A DNA stretch of 64,000 nt. Origin: Sphingorhabdus sp. M41 (GTDB lineage: Bacteria; Pseudomonadota; Alphaproteobacteria; Sphingomonadales; Sphingomonadaceae). Below are positions 8,351-15,496 of this stretch, piece by piece. The translations under genes and the position numbers were made by a program. Within the stretch, counting starts at the first letter, position 1. Each line of letters begins with the position of its first letter. Under the pieces are notes generated by a model. That model was not told where the DNA came from. It worked only from the letters and a program-made list of their open reading frames with translations, and made no database searches. Where the stretch lies: contig NZ_CP014545.1 in NCBI RefSeq assembly GCF_001586275.1, forward strand, positions 3,275,522 through 3,339,521, read 5' to 3'.

Positions 8351-10876
8351 TCAGAATTTATATCCGACTTCGACACCGAAGCGGCGCAAACCACCGGGTG
8401 AAATGAACGAACCGCCAAATTCAACCGCGGTGATCACCTCGTTGAGATAGCGCTTGTCGAGCAGATTGTCGGCAAAGGCGGTTACATTCCAATTGTCCCC
8501 TTCCAGTCCGAAACGCAGATCCAGCACGCCAAAGGCATCACGCTGGGTAACAGACGTGTCGTTATCCCCGACAAAGGCTGGTAGAGCCAGAGCGGAGCCG
8601 GGCAACAGACCACTGAACAGGGTCGGACCGGTATCTTCCTGCACCGTATGGAACCAGGTCGGACCGGTAATCCGATAGTCGGCGCGCATCACCAGGTCAA
8701 AACTGGTCGCGATCGGGGCGACGATCTGTGTGCCCAGATTGATCGTATAATCTGCGGTATGGGGTGACTTGTTGCCGACCGTATAGGGACGGGAGGCATT
8801 GGCCTTGATCTCGCTTTCGGTGACATTGACCGAGCCAAAAATATCCCAGCCCTCGACAATTTCTGCATTGGCGTTGAATTCGATGCCATAAATATCGACC
8901 TTGTCGATATTCGAGACCACCCGCAGCAGACCAAAGGCACCAACGAAAAATTCGAAGAACTGCATGTCGTCGACTTTGGTATAATAGCCGGCCAGATCGA
9001 AGGTGATCGCGTCATTGGCCGCAGATCCCTTGAAACCGGCCTCGAAAGCGCTCGATGTTTCCTTGCGGTAAATATCGTTGATCAGCACATTGGTACCAAG
9101 GAACTGGTTGAAATTCTGGTCGACGATCGCGGCCGATCCCTGATTGTTGAACCCGCCCGATTTGAAACCGATACCCCAGTTGGCGTAAAAGTTCAGATTG
9201 TCGGTCAGACCATAGCGCAGCGAGAGTTTTGGCTGCAGCTCCTTGAACGTCTGCTTCTGATCGGGGATGGCGCCGAAAGCCTGGCCCGGGTTGATCGGGC
9301 CGCCGGTGATCGGATCGGTGACCAGTGGCACCCGGCTGGAAACTTCCCGCTGCTCGATATCATAGCGCAGCGCCAGGCTGACATCGAAATTGTCGGCAAC
9401 TTCATAATCAATCGAACCAAAGGCGGCATAGACATTGGTGTTGAAATTGTCGGCAAACAGCTGCGAAGTCGGGTTGCTGCTGTTCGCGTCATTATATAAT
9501 TGTCTGGTGACTCCCTGCCCGAGATCTGCACCGAGGCTGACTCCGACATCGCGGTCGATGTTCAGATAATAGGCACCAATCTGCCAGGCCAGCGGCCCGT
9601 CGCCATTGGAGGCGAGCCGGATTTCGGCGCTGATATCGGTCTGTTCGCGAATTTGATATTGGGTACCGTCACAAGTCGTTGGGCTGTAAGCGCCGAGAGT
9701 TGAACCATTGACCGGATCAAAAATGAACGGAATCGGGTTGTTGCCGACAAAGGTCGGTGCATTGAGCGGAAAGCCGGTCAATTGCGCCGTGGTCGCGAAA
9801 CAGCTGTTCGACGCCGCTACCGACGCCGGCGTTGCCCCGGGGAAGGTATAGCGCGCGAAATCCGCCGATGTGCCGTCTGCGGTCAACGCCTGGTCGACAT
9901 CGCTGTAAAGCGCCCAGGCGGTAAGCGTCATCGCCTCAAATTCATGCGTCAGCTTGACCGATGTTTCGAAGGTGGTCTGGTCATTGGTCGGACGGATGTT
10001 CGAATAATAGCCGAATTCGTGCGTGTTCACGTCTTCAAAAAAGGCCGGATCGACACCGGCGAAATTTGGCAGATGGAAAGCGGTGTTGAAATTGATGGAG
10101 GCGCCGGAAAGATCGGCATAGCGCGCTTTCACGTCGATTTCGGTCGCATCGCCCAGTTCGGCGACAAAACGCCCGTCGACCGACCAGGTTTCCTGATCAT
10201 CGACCACTTTTCTGTTGTTCAGAAAGCTGTTGCGATAAAAACCGTCGCTGGTGTTATAGGATGCCGACAGCACCAGACCGGCGCTGTCGCCAATCGGTGT
10301 GGAAATATAACCGGACGCCTTATATGTATTGTCCTCCGCCGCGCTGAGCTTGACGCCGCCTTCCAATATGTCCCCGGGCTTGAGCGTCTGGATGACAATC
10401 GCCCCCGCCGCAGCATTGCGGCCATAGAGAGCGCCCTGCGGGCCTTTCAGGATTTCGATCTGGCGCAATGTACCCTGATCCTGGTTGAGCTGGGCGGTAT
10501 TGGTCTTGAGAATGCCGTCAACCACCAGCGCAACCGAGCTTTCGGCATCACGCGCGCCGTTGATGCCGCGAATGTTGATCTGGGTGTCGCCCGCTTCTGC
10601 GGTGCCGCTGACAATCGTCACGCCGGCAGTCAACTGGACAAATTCATCCGCCTGCTGGACGCCGGTACGGTCGAGCATTTCTTCGGTAAACACCGTGACC
10701 GATGCCGGCACTTCGGCGAGCAATTCATCCTGACGGCGCGCAGTGACGATGATGACATTGCTGTCCTGGCCTTCGCTGGCATCCTGTTCGCCGCCGGTTT
10801 GGGCGAGAGCCGGATTGAAACTTACCAGCGCGGCTAAGCCGGCTGAAAGTGAAAGAGCTGTTTTGATGCGACGCAT
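8351..10876 (-). CDS. TonB-dependent outer-membrane receptor (GntR island)
   Basis: The ATG at 10876 is preferred over upstream starts because GGGAAGGAAG precedes it at the right distance and a normal signal peptide then follows, cut after PALAQ. The mature protein of about 815 residues has a plug domain beginning with the TonB-box-like NVIIVTARR and containing INIRGINGA and KGPQGALYGRNAAAGAI, then a 22-strand-type barrel ending in a terminal phenylalanine. It imports a ligand across the outer membrane with TonB energy. It lies 56 bp after the NTF2-like genes and probably ends the racemase operon, so its ligand may be the substrate of that pathway. Confidence 0.93.
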   Translation of the reverse strand: MRRIKTALSLSAGLAALVSFNPALAQTGGEQDASEGQDSNVIIVTARRQDELLAEVPASVTVFTEEMLDRTGVQQADEFVQLTAGVTIVSGTAEAGDTQINIRGINGARDAESSVALVVDGILKTNTAQLNQDQGTLRQIEILKGPQGALYGRNAAAGAIVIQTLKPGDILEGGVKLSAAEDNTYKASGYISTPIGDSAGLVLSASYNTSDGFYRNSFLNNRKVVDDQETWSVDGRFVAELGDATEIDVKARYADLSGASINFNTAFHLPNFAGVDPAFFEDVNTHEFGYYSNIRPTNDQTTFETSVKLTHEFEAMTLTAWALYSDVDQALTADGTSADFARYTFPGATPASVAASNSCFATTAQLTGFPLNAPTFVGNNPIPFIFDPVNGSTLGAYSPTTCDGTQYQIREQTDISAEIRLASNGDGPLAWQIGAYYLNIDRDVGVSLGADLGQGVTRQLYNDANSSNPTSQLFADNFNTNVYAAFGSIDYEVADNFDVSLALRYDIEQREVSSRVPLVTDPITGGPINPGQAFGAIPDQKQTFKELQPKLSLRYGLTDNLNFYANWGIGFKSGGFNNQGSAAIVDQNFNQFLGTNVLINDIYRKETSSAFEAGFKGSAANDAITFDLAGYYTKVDDMQFFEFFVGAFGLLRVVSNIDKVDIYGIEFNANAEIVEGWDIFGSVNVTESEIKANASRPYTVGNKSPHTADYTINLGTQIVAPIATSFDLVMRADYRITGPTWFHTVQEDTGPTLFSGLLPGSALALPAFVGDNDTSVTQRDAFGVLDLRFGLEGDNWNVTAFADNLLDKRYLNEVITAVEFGGSFISPGGLRRFGVEVGYKF

Positions 10877-10932
10877 TTTTCTTCCTTCCCTGGATGGAAT
10901 GATTTGCAGGTCTTTTGACCCGTCAAACAAAT

Positions 10933-11331
10933 TTAAACGAGCACATTGGCTCCGCTCATATAGACATAGACTTCCTGAAATTTACCGTCCCGGACTCTCC
11001 AAAAATTGGTGTTGTTGAGCAATGTTACCCCGCCATCGGCGTCGGTCAGTTCCGCAACAAAGCTGGCTGTGATCCGGCCATTGGCTTCATCGACGGTACA
11101 GGTAAAATCGCGGTGGACGATGATTTTATAACTATCGAAAAAATCTTCGAACATCCGCCGGATTTCCGCCTTGCCGCTATGGCGGGTAAAGGCAGTCTGG
11201 ACACAGAAGAGCGCGCCGTCGTGGAAACAGTCGAGTGCCGCCTGCATATTCTTCGCATCGACATTGCCGAAATAGGTCCTGGTCGCCAGTTCGATGAGCG
11301 CGTCGCGGGAGAGGCCGGGTTCATATTGCAT
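10933..11331 (-). CDS. NTF2/SnoaL-like small protein A
   Basis: A 132-residue cone-fold (SnoaL/NTF2-like) protein. The start at 11331 is chosen because its ATG overlaps the stop of the preceding gene as ATGA; a longer in-frame start would lie deep inside that gene. Shared blocks with the upstream neighbour include a YF(x)n(K)NM segment near residue 21, a CF-D-A segment, a MFE--F segment, and VYMSG-N-L near the C-terminus, so the two are tandem paralogs. The fold hosts isomerases, hydrolases, dehydratases and small-molecule binders; which one applies here is not known. Confidence 0.85.
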   Translation of the reverse strand: MQYEPGLSRDALIELATRTYFGNVDAKNMQAALDCFHDGALFCVQTAFTRHSGKAEIRRMFEDFFDSYKIIVHRDFTCTVDEANGRITASFVAELTDADGGVTLLNNTNFWRVRDGKFQEVYVYMSGANVLV

Positions 11332-11762
11332 CAGGCGTCTCCCTCCTTCAGCAGATTGTCGCCGCTCATATAGACGGTGACGTCCTGGAACAGCCGGTCC
11401 TTGCAATAGAAGCGATTGCAATTTTCATAGCGCAGCTGCTCGCCGCCATTGGGGGTGATCAGCACCGTGAACTGCGAGCAGATCGCATTTGTTGCCGGGT
11501 CCGCCGTGTGGACAAAATTGCCATGCCAGATCTGCTCGAAATCGGCGAACAGCTTTTCGAACATCGCCCTGATCGCATCGCGACCATTATGGGTGGTGTC
11601 CGAGGTAGCCTCATGCAGCACCGCGTCGGGCGCGAAACAGTTGAGTATCTGTGTCATATTCTTGTTATCGAAGCCGTCAAAATAGCGCTTGGTCACGATG
11701 TCGATATAGAAAGGATAGGGCAGCGGCTCCTGGCCTGCCATGCCGGGGGTCCAGTCAGCCAT
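11331..11762 (-). CDS. NTF2/SnoaL-like small protein B
   Basis: A 143-residue paralog of the protein encoded next (10933-11331). It shares DNKNM, CFAPDAVL, RAMFEKLF and TVYMSGDNLL with aligned positions in that protein. The ATG at 11762 overlaps the TAA of the racemase gene by one base, which implies translational coupling; an earlier start at 11771 is possible. Conserved His, Asp and Asn residues suggest a small-molecule pocket. Co-translation of the two paralogs would allow a heterodimer. No function can be assigned from sequence alone. Confidence 0.84.
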   Translation of the reverse strand: MADWTPGMAGQEPLPYPFYIDIVTKRYFDGFDNKNMTQILNCFAPDAVLHEATSDTTHNGRDAIRAMFEKLFADFEQIWHGNFVHTADPATNAICSQFTVLITPNGGEQLRYENCNRFYCKDRLFQDVTVYMSGDNLLKEGDA

Positions 11763-12505
11763 TAATAGCATCCCTTTCTGATATCATCGTCCTTCGGTAC
11801 TTCGGGAGCGGGAAACGCCTTCTTGCTGTGACTCAGGCCAAGCTCGATCAGCGTTTCGAGAAATTTATAGGCGACTTGTCCCGGGTTGAGCACCGGGATC
11901 GGCAGGTTCTCATCCAGATATTGGGCAGACTGGTGCATGGTGGTCGAACCGAGCACGATGACATCCGCACCATCCTCTTCCATTGCCAGTATCGCTTCTT
12001 CCCTGAGCTTGTCGAAAATCACCTCTTCCTTGCCGGCGAGCAATTCGGTGACATCGGGCCGGGTCTCGATCGAGCGCAGCGAGGCGACCCGTTCCCACCA
12101 GCCATATTCGGTGATCGTCTTTTCGTAGAGCGGGAACCATTCCGGCCACATCGTCAGCACGGTGAATTTCTTGCCCAGCATCATCGCCGCGGCAAAGGCC
12201 GCTTCGCCGGGACCGACCACCGGGATATCGAGGCGCGAACGGAGTGCGCGCAGGCCGCTGTCACTGACCGTGTCGATCAGGACGCCCGCATAGCCTTCTT
12301 CCTCGGCCTTGATGCCAGCCTGAAAGACGGTCCAGTCCATTAACAAAGTGTCATGATAGCTATCACCCAGGGCAGCGCCCCAGGGGACAGCGACAAATTC
12401 GGGCTGAAAGCCATCTCTGATGAAATCAGCGGGCAATTGCTCTGCGCGGGCGGCCACTCCGGCCTCATCCATCGGGATGGGGACAATGACCTTTATCCGC
12501 TTCAT
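11762..12505 (-). CDS. Aspartate/glutamate-hydantoin racemase superfamily protein
   Basis: A 247-residue member of the Asp/Glu racemase fold, which covers hydantoin racemase, maleate isomerase and arylmalonate decarboxylase. The N-terminal strand is IKVIVPIPM; central elements are GVLIDTVSDSGLRALR, IPVVGPGEAAFAA and VIVLGSTTMHQ. In the first and third blocks the usual catalytic cysteines seem replaced (VSDSG and GSTTM), so the classical two-Cys racemase mechanism is doubtful. It heads an operon with the two NTF2-like genes and probably the TonB receptor. Its ATG has no good ribosome site of its own, but a 7-codon frame at 12502-12525 overlaps it. The GntR-type operator lies 51-62 bp upstream. 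Confidence 0.82.
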   Translation of the reverse strand: MKRIKVIVPIPMDEAGVAARAEQLPADFIRDGFQPEFVAVPWGAALGDSYHDTLLMDWTVFQAGIKAEEEGYAGVLIDTVSDSGLRALRSRLDIPVVGPGEAAFAAAMMLGKKFTVLTMWPEWFPLYEKTITEYGWWERVASLRSIETRPDVTELLAGKEEVIFDKLREEAILAMEEDGADVIVLGSTTMHQSAQYLDENLPIPVLNPGQVAYKFLETLIELGLSHSKKAFPAPEVPKDDDIRKGCY

Positions 12506-12525
12506 AGCAATTTCGGTTCTGGCAT
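12502..12525 (-). CDS. Seven-codon upstream frame coupled to racemase start
   Basis: On the minus strand an ATG at 12525 opens the frame MPEPKLL and stops at a TGA that overlaps the racemase ATG (ATGA). A strong GGGAGG (12538-12543) lies 12 bases before it, whereas the racemase ATG at 12505 has no comparable site. Re-initiation after this mini-frame would explain how the racemase is translated. Whether it is translated is unknown. Confidence 0.3.
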   Translation of the reverse strand: MPEPKLL

Positions 12526-12555
12526 AGTGAAGCAAAACCTCCCTGCTGATGTTCT

Positions 12556-12567
12556 ATTGTATACAAT
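12556..12567. promoter_or_regulatory. GntR/FCD operator candidate, site 1
   Basis: Perfect 12-bp palindrome ATTGTATACAAT between the divergent racemase operon (start 12505) and the GntR regulator gene (start 12643). It matches the T-N-G-T-N(0-3)-A-C-N-A pattern known for the FadR subfamily of GntR regulators. An identical palindrome is at 14530-14541, and no third copy was seen in the window. Confidence 0.75.
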
Positions 12568-12642
12568 TGCTGTCCGTCAAGTGGAAACTGCCCCTCGGTG
12601 TAAGACTTGCTCAACGCTGTTTATTCCGCCAATAGCCAGTCC

Positions 12643-13296
12643 ATGAGCCGCGCTTCCGACACCGCCTATGAAAAAATCCGCAGTTTCATTCTATACGGTG
12701 AGGCGCATCCGGGTATGCAATTGACCGAGGAACGTCTCTCCGAGATTTCCGGCGTGTCGCGAACCCCGGTGCGCGATGCGGTCCAGCGGCTGGAAAATGA
12801 AATGCTGCTGGTGCGCAGCCCTTCCAAGCGGCTTTCCGTCGCCGACTGGTCGGATGATGAAATCGACGAGATGTTCACCTTGCGGGCGATGCTCGAATCC
12901 CATGCCGCCGAACGGGCAGCACAACGGATGGATGCCGACAGTCTGAGCCGGTTGCGTGCGATCAACGATATACTGACGAAGGCGGTGAATCAGCCAGCGC
13001 CCGACATCACGACGTTCCTCGATGCCAACCGCCAGTTTCACGATCTGATACTGGCATGCGCACAATCACCAAGATTGAGCAAATTGCTCCCGGCTCTGGT
13101 CGAACAGCCAGTGGTCCGCCGCACCGCCAATCAATATTCGCTGGATGACCTGATACAATCGGGCACAGATCATGATGAACTGATCGCCGCGTTCGCCGCG
13201 AAGGATCAAAAATGGGCCCGTGCGGTGATGACCAGCCATATCCGCCGGGCGTTCCACAGCTTCAGCGGAGCGACGAGAAGACCTGCGAAAGATTGA
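12643..13296 (+). CDS. GntR family transcriptional regulator, FadR/FCD subfamily
   Basis: A 217-residue regulator. The N-terminal winged helix contains the GntR signature around LTEERLSEISGVSRTPVRDA, and the C-terminal all-helical FCD ligand domain contains RAMLESHAAERAA and a NRQFHDLIL block with the histidine and acidic positions used for metal or ligand binding in this subfamily. It lies divergent from the racemase operon and tail to tail with the CoA-transferase, with ATTGTATACAAT sites in both control regions. It is probably the local repressor, relieved by a pathway acid. The ATG at 12643 is used; a TTG at 12607 is also in frame. Confidence 0.92.
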   Translation: MSRASDTAYEKIRSFILYGEAHPGMQLTEERLSEISGVSRTPVRDAVQRLENEMLLVRSPSKRLSVADWSDDEIDEMFTLRAMLESHAAERAAQRMDADSLSRLRAINDILTKAVNQPAPDITTFLDANRQFHDLILACAQSPRLSKLLPALVEQPVVRRTANQYSLDDLIQSGTDHDELIAAFAAKDQKWARAVMTSHIRRAFHSFSGATRRPAKD

Positions 13297-13299
13297 CCG

Positions 13300-14481
13300 T
13301 CAGATAATGCCGCGTTCCTGCAGATCGGCCATGGTCGCGCTGTCCATGCCGAGCATTTCGCCATAAATCATTTCATTATGCGCGCCGAGTTCCGGGCCGA
13401 CGCTGTCGATATGGCCCGGCGTTTTGGAAAGCTTGGGTGCGACATTCTGCATCACGAAATTTTCATGCTGCGGATGGTCCACCTTGACCAGCGCTTCCCG
13501 CGCCTTGAAATGGGGATCCTCGAGCATTTCCGGCGCGCGATAGACATTGCCAGCAGGCACGCCATGTTGCTCGCACATATCCAGCAGCTCCTTGCTGGAT
13601 ATCGTCCTGGTCCATTCCATGATCAGATCGTCCAGTTCGGTCTGGTTTTCGCCGCGGGCGATATGAGTCGCATATCGCGGATCCTCGCCAAGCTCAGGCC
13701 GGCCCATCATCGCCGCCATCCGCTTCCACACACTGTCCTGATTGCCGCCGATCAATATGCTGCCGTCGCTGGTCGGATAGACGTTGGAGGGGGCGATTTT
13801 CGGCAGAATCGAGCCGGTGCGCTCGCGGATATGCCCGGCGACCGTATACTCCGCCACCGTCGATTCCATATTGGCCAGCACCGCTTCGTAGATCGCCGAA
13901 TCGACCACCTGGCCCTCGCCGGTCTTGTGCCGATGCTGCAGCGCCATCAGCGCGCCGAGACAGGCATAGGTCGCCGCCAGAGAATCACCGATCGACAGGC
14001 CGGCCCGGCTCGGCGGGCGGTCGGGCTCGCCCATGATGTAGCGCATGCCGCCCATTGCCTCGCCAATGCCACCATAGCCGGCGCGGTGCGAATAGGGCCC
14101 GGTCTGGCCATAGCCGGACACGCGGATCATGATCAGCCCCTTGTTGATCGCGCTGAGTGTCTCGTAATCCAGACCCCATTTTTCCATGGTTCCGGCGCGA
14201 AAATTCTCCAGCAGAAAGTCTGATTTCTCGGCCAGCTTCTTGACAATCGCCTGACCTTCTTTTTCGCGCAAATTGAGGGTTATGGACTTTTTGTTGCGCC
14301 CGACAACGGAAAACCAGAGCGGGATCCCCTGCCCCCAGCTCCGCATCGCATCACCCACTTTGGGCGGTTCGATTTTGATCACTTCGGCGCCATGATCACC
14401 CATCAACTGGCCGCAAAACGGCCCCGCAATCAACTGGCCCATTTCGATCAGCCGCAAACCTGTCAACGCCCCTTGCGTCAT
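13300..14481 (-). CDS. CaiB/BaiF family (class III) CoA-transferase
   Basis: A 393-residue class III CoA-transferase. Family features are the opening RLIEMGQLIAGPFCGQLMGD, AEVIKIEPP, SITLNLREKEG, and the GDSLAATYACLGAL block whose aspartate forms the acyl-anhydride intermediate in the family. It moves CoA, usually from succinyl-CoA, to a carboxylic acid. It is transcribed divergently from the HMG-CoA-lyase-like gene across operator site 2, which suggests activation of a dicarboxylic acid that the lyase then cleaves, as in glutarate/hydroxymethylglutarate metabolism. The ATG at 14481 follows a GGGAG site. Confidence 0.92.
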   Translation of the reverse strand: MTQGALTGLRLIEMGQLIAGPFCGQLMGDHGAEVIKIEPPKVGDAMRSWGQGIPLWFSVVGRNKKSITLNLREKEGQAIVKKLAEKSDFLLENFRAGTMEKWGLDYETLSAINKGLIMIRVSGYGQTGPYSHRAGYGGIGEAMGGMRYIMGEPDRPPSRAGLSIGDSLAATYACLGALMALQHRHKTGEGQVVDSAIYEAVLANMESTVAEYTVAGHIRERTGSILPKIAPSNVYPTSDGSILIGGNQDSVWKRMAAMMGRPELGEDPRYATHIARGENQTELDDLIMEWTRTISSKELLDMCEQHGVPAGNVYRAPEMLEDPHFKAREALVKVDHPQHENFVMQNVAPKLSKTPGHIDSVGPELGAHNEMIYGEMLGMDSATMADLQERGII

Positions 14482-14529
14482 AAAAAACACTCCCGCATCA
14501 TCCTTTCTCCTATACAAAGCCCTGTCAGG

Positions 14530-14541
14530 ATTGTATACAAT
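14530..14541. promoter_or_regulatory. GntR/FCD operator candidate, site 2
   Basis: Second exact copy of ATTGTATACAAT, between the CoA-transferase (start 14481, minus) and the HMG-CoA-lyase-like gene (start 14546, plus). It ends four bases before the lyase ATG, so a bound regulator would cover the initiation region of that gene as well as the shared promoter space. Confidence 0.75.
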
Positions 14542-14545
14542 TTAT

Positions 14546-15466
14546 ATGAGCACTATCAGTCGCACAGCGGTTACAATATTGGAAGTTGGTCCACGGGACG
14601 GGCTGCAGAATGAAGCCGAGATCATTTCAACGGCGGACAAGCTGGGTCTGATCAATCGTATGCTGGACGCAGGGGCAAAGCGGATGGAAGTGGCCAGCTT
14701 TGTCCATCCCGAACGCGTTCCGCAAATGGCCGATGCAGAAGCGGTTATCGCCGGCCTGCCCGACCGCGACGATGTTTCCTATATCGGCCTGTGCCTGAAC
14801 AAGCGCGGCGTCTTGCGCGGCCTCGCCACGCGGGAAGGCAACAAGCGCGGGATCGACGAAGCCGGCTGTGTGATCGTGGCGAGCGATACGTTCGGCCAGA
14901 AGAATCAGGGCCAGACCATAAAGCAGGGCATAAAGGAAAATCGCGAGATGATCCGTTTTGCCAAGGCCGAGGGACTGAAAGCACAGCTCACCATTTCTGC
15001 GGCTTTTGGCTGCCCGTTCGAAGGCGCGGTCAAGCCGGAGACCGTACTCCATATTGCCGAGGAAATTGCGGCAGAAGAGCCGATGGAAATCACCCTCGCC
15101 GACACGATCGGTATCGGCGTGCCAGCTCAGGTGACCGACCTGTTCGGACGGCTCAGGGAATTGCTCCCCGACCATATCGGCATGCGCGCCCATTTCCATG
15201 ACACCCGCAACACCGGCATCGCCAACGCCTGGGCCGCGATTCAGGCTGGCGTGCAGACGCTGGATTCCAGCCTCGGCGGTCTGGGTGGCTGCCCGTTTGC
15301 GCCCAATGCCACGGGCAATATTGCAACAGAAGACCTGATCAACCTGCTCGACCGCTCCGGCATCGAACATGGTCTGGATCTGCGGAAAGCCATAGCCACC
15401 AACCAGTGGTTCGAAACCAAAATCGGTCGGCCGTTGCCGTCTCTGGTCGCGAGAGCCGAAGCCTGA
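14546..15466 (+). CDS. Hydroxymethylglutaryl-CoA lyase family protein
   Basis: A 306-residue DRE-TIM metallolyase of the HMG-CoA lyase type. It has ILEVGPRDGLQNE near the N-terminus (substrate and metal residues), MEVASFVHPERVPQM, the HFHDTRNTG metal-binding segment, and GLGGCPFAPNATGN carrying the catalytic cysteine of this family. It would cleave a 3-hydroxy-3-methylglutaryl-CoA-like thioester to acetyl-CoA and a keto acid, or a related branched substrate. It starts the HyuA/HyuB operon (30-bp gap). There is no Shine-Dalgarno sequence: the operator palindrome fills the position, so the message may be leaderless. Confidence 0.92.
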   Translation: MSTISRTAVTILEVGPRDGLQNEAEIISTADKLGLINRMLDAGAKRMEVASFVHPERVPQMADAEAVIAGLPDRDDVSYIGLCLNKRGVLRGLATREGNKRGIDEAGCVIVASDTFGQKNQGQTIKQGIKENREMIRFAKAEGLKAQLTISAAFGCPFEGAVKPETVLHIAEEIAAEEPMEITLADTIGIGVPAQVTDLFGRLRELLPDHIGMRAHFHDTRNTGIANAWAAIQAGVQTLDSSLGGLGGCPFAPNATGNIATEDLINLLDRSGIEHGLDLRKAIATNQWFETKIGRPLPSLVARAEA

Positions 15467-15496
15467 ATGACAGATATATAAGAGAGAGATTGAAAT

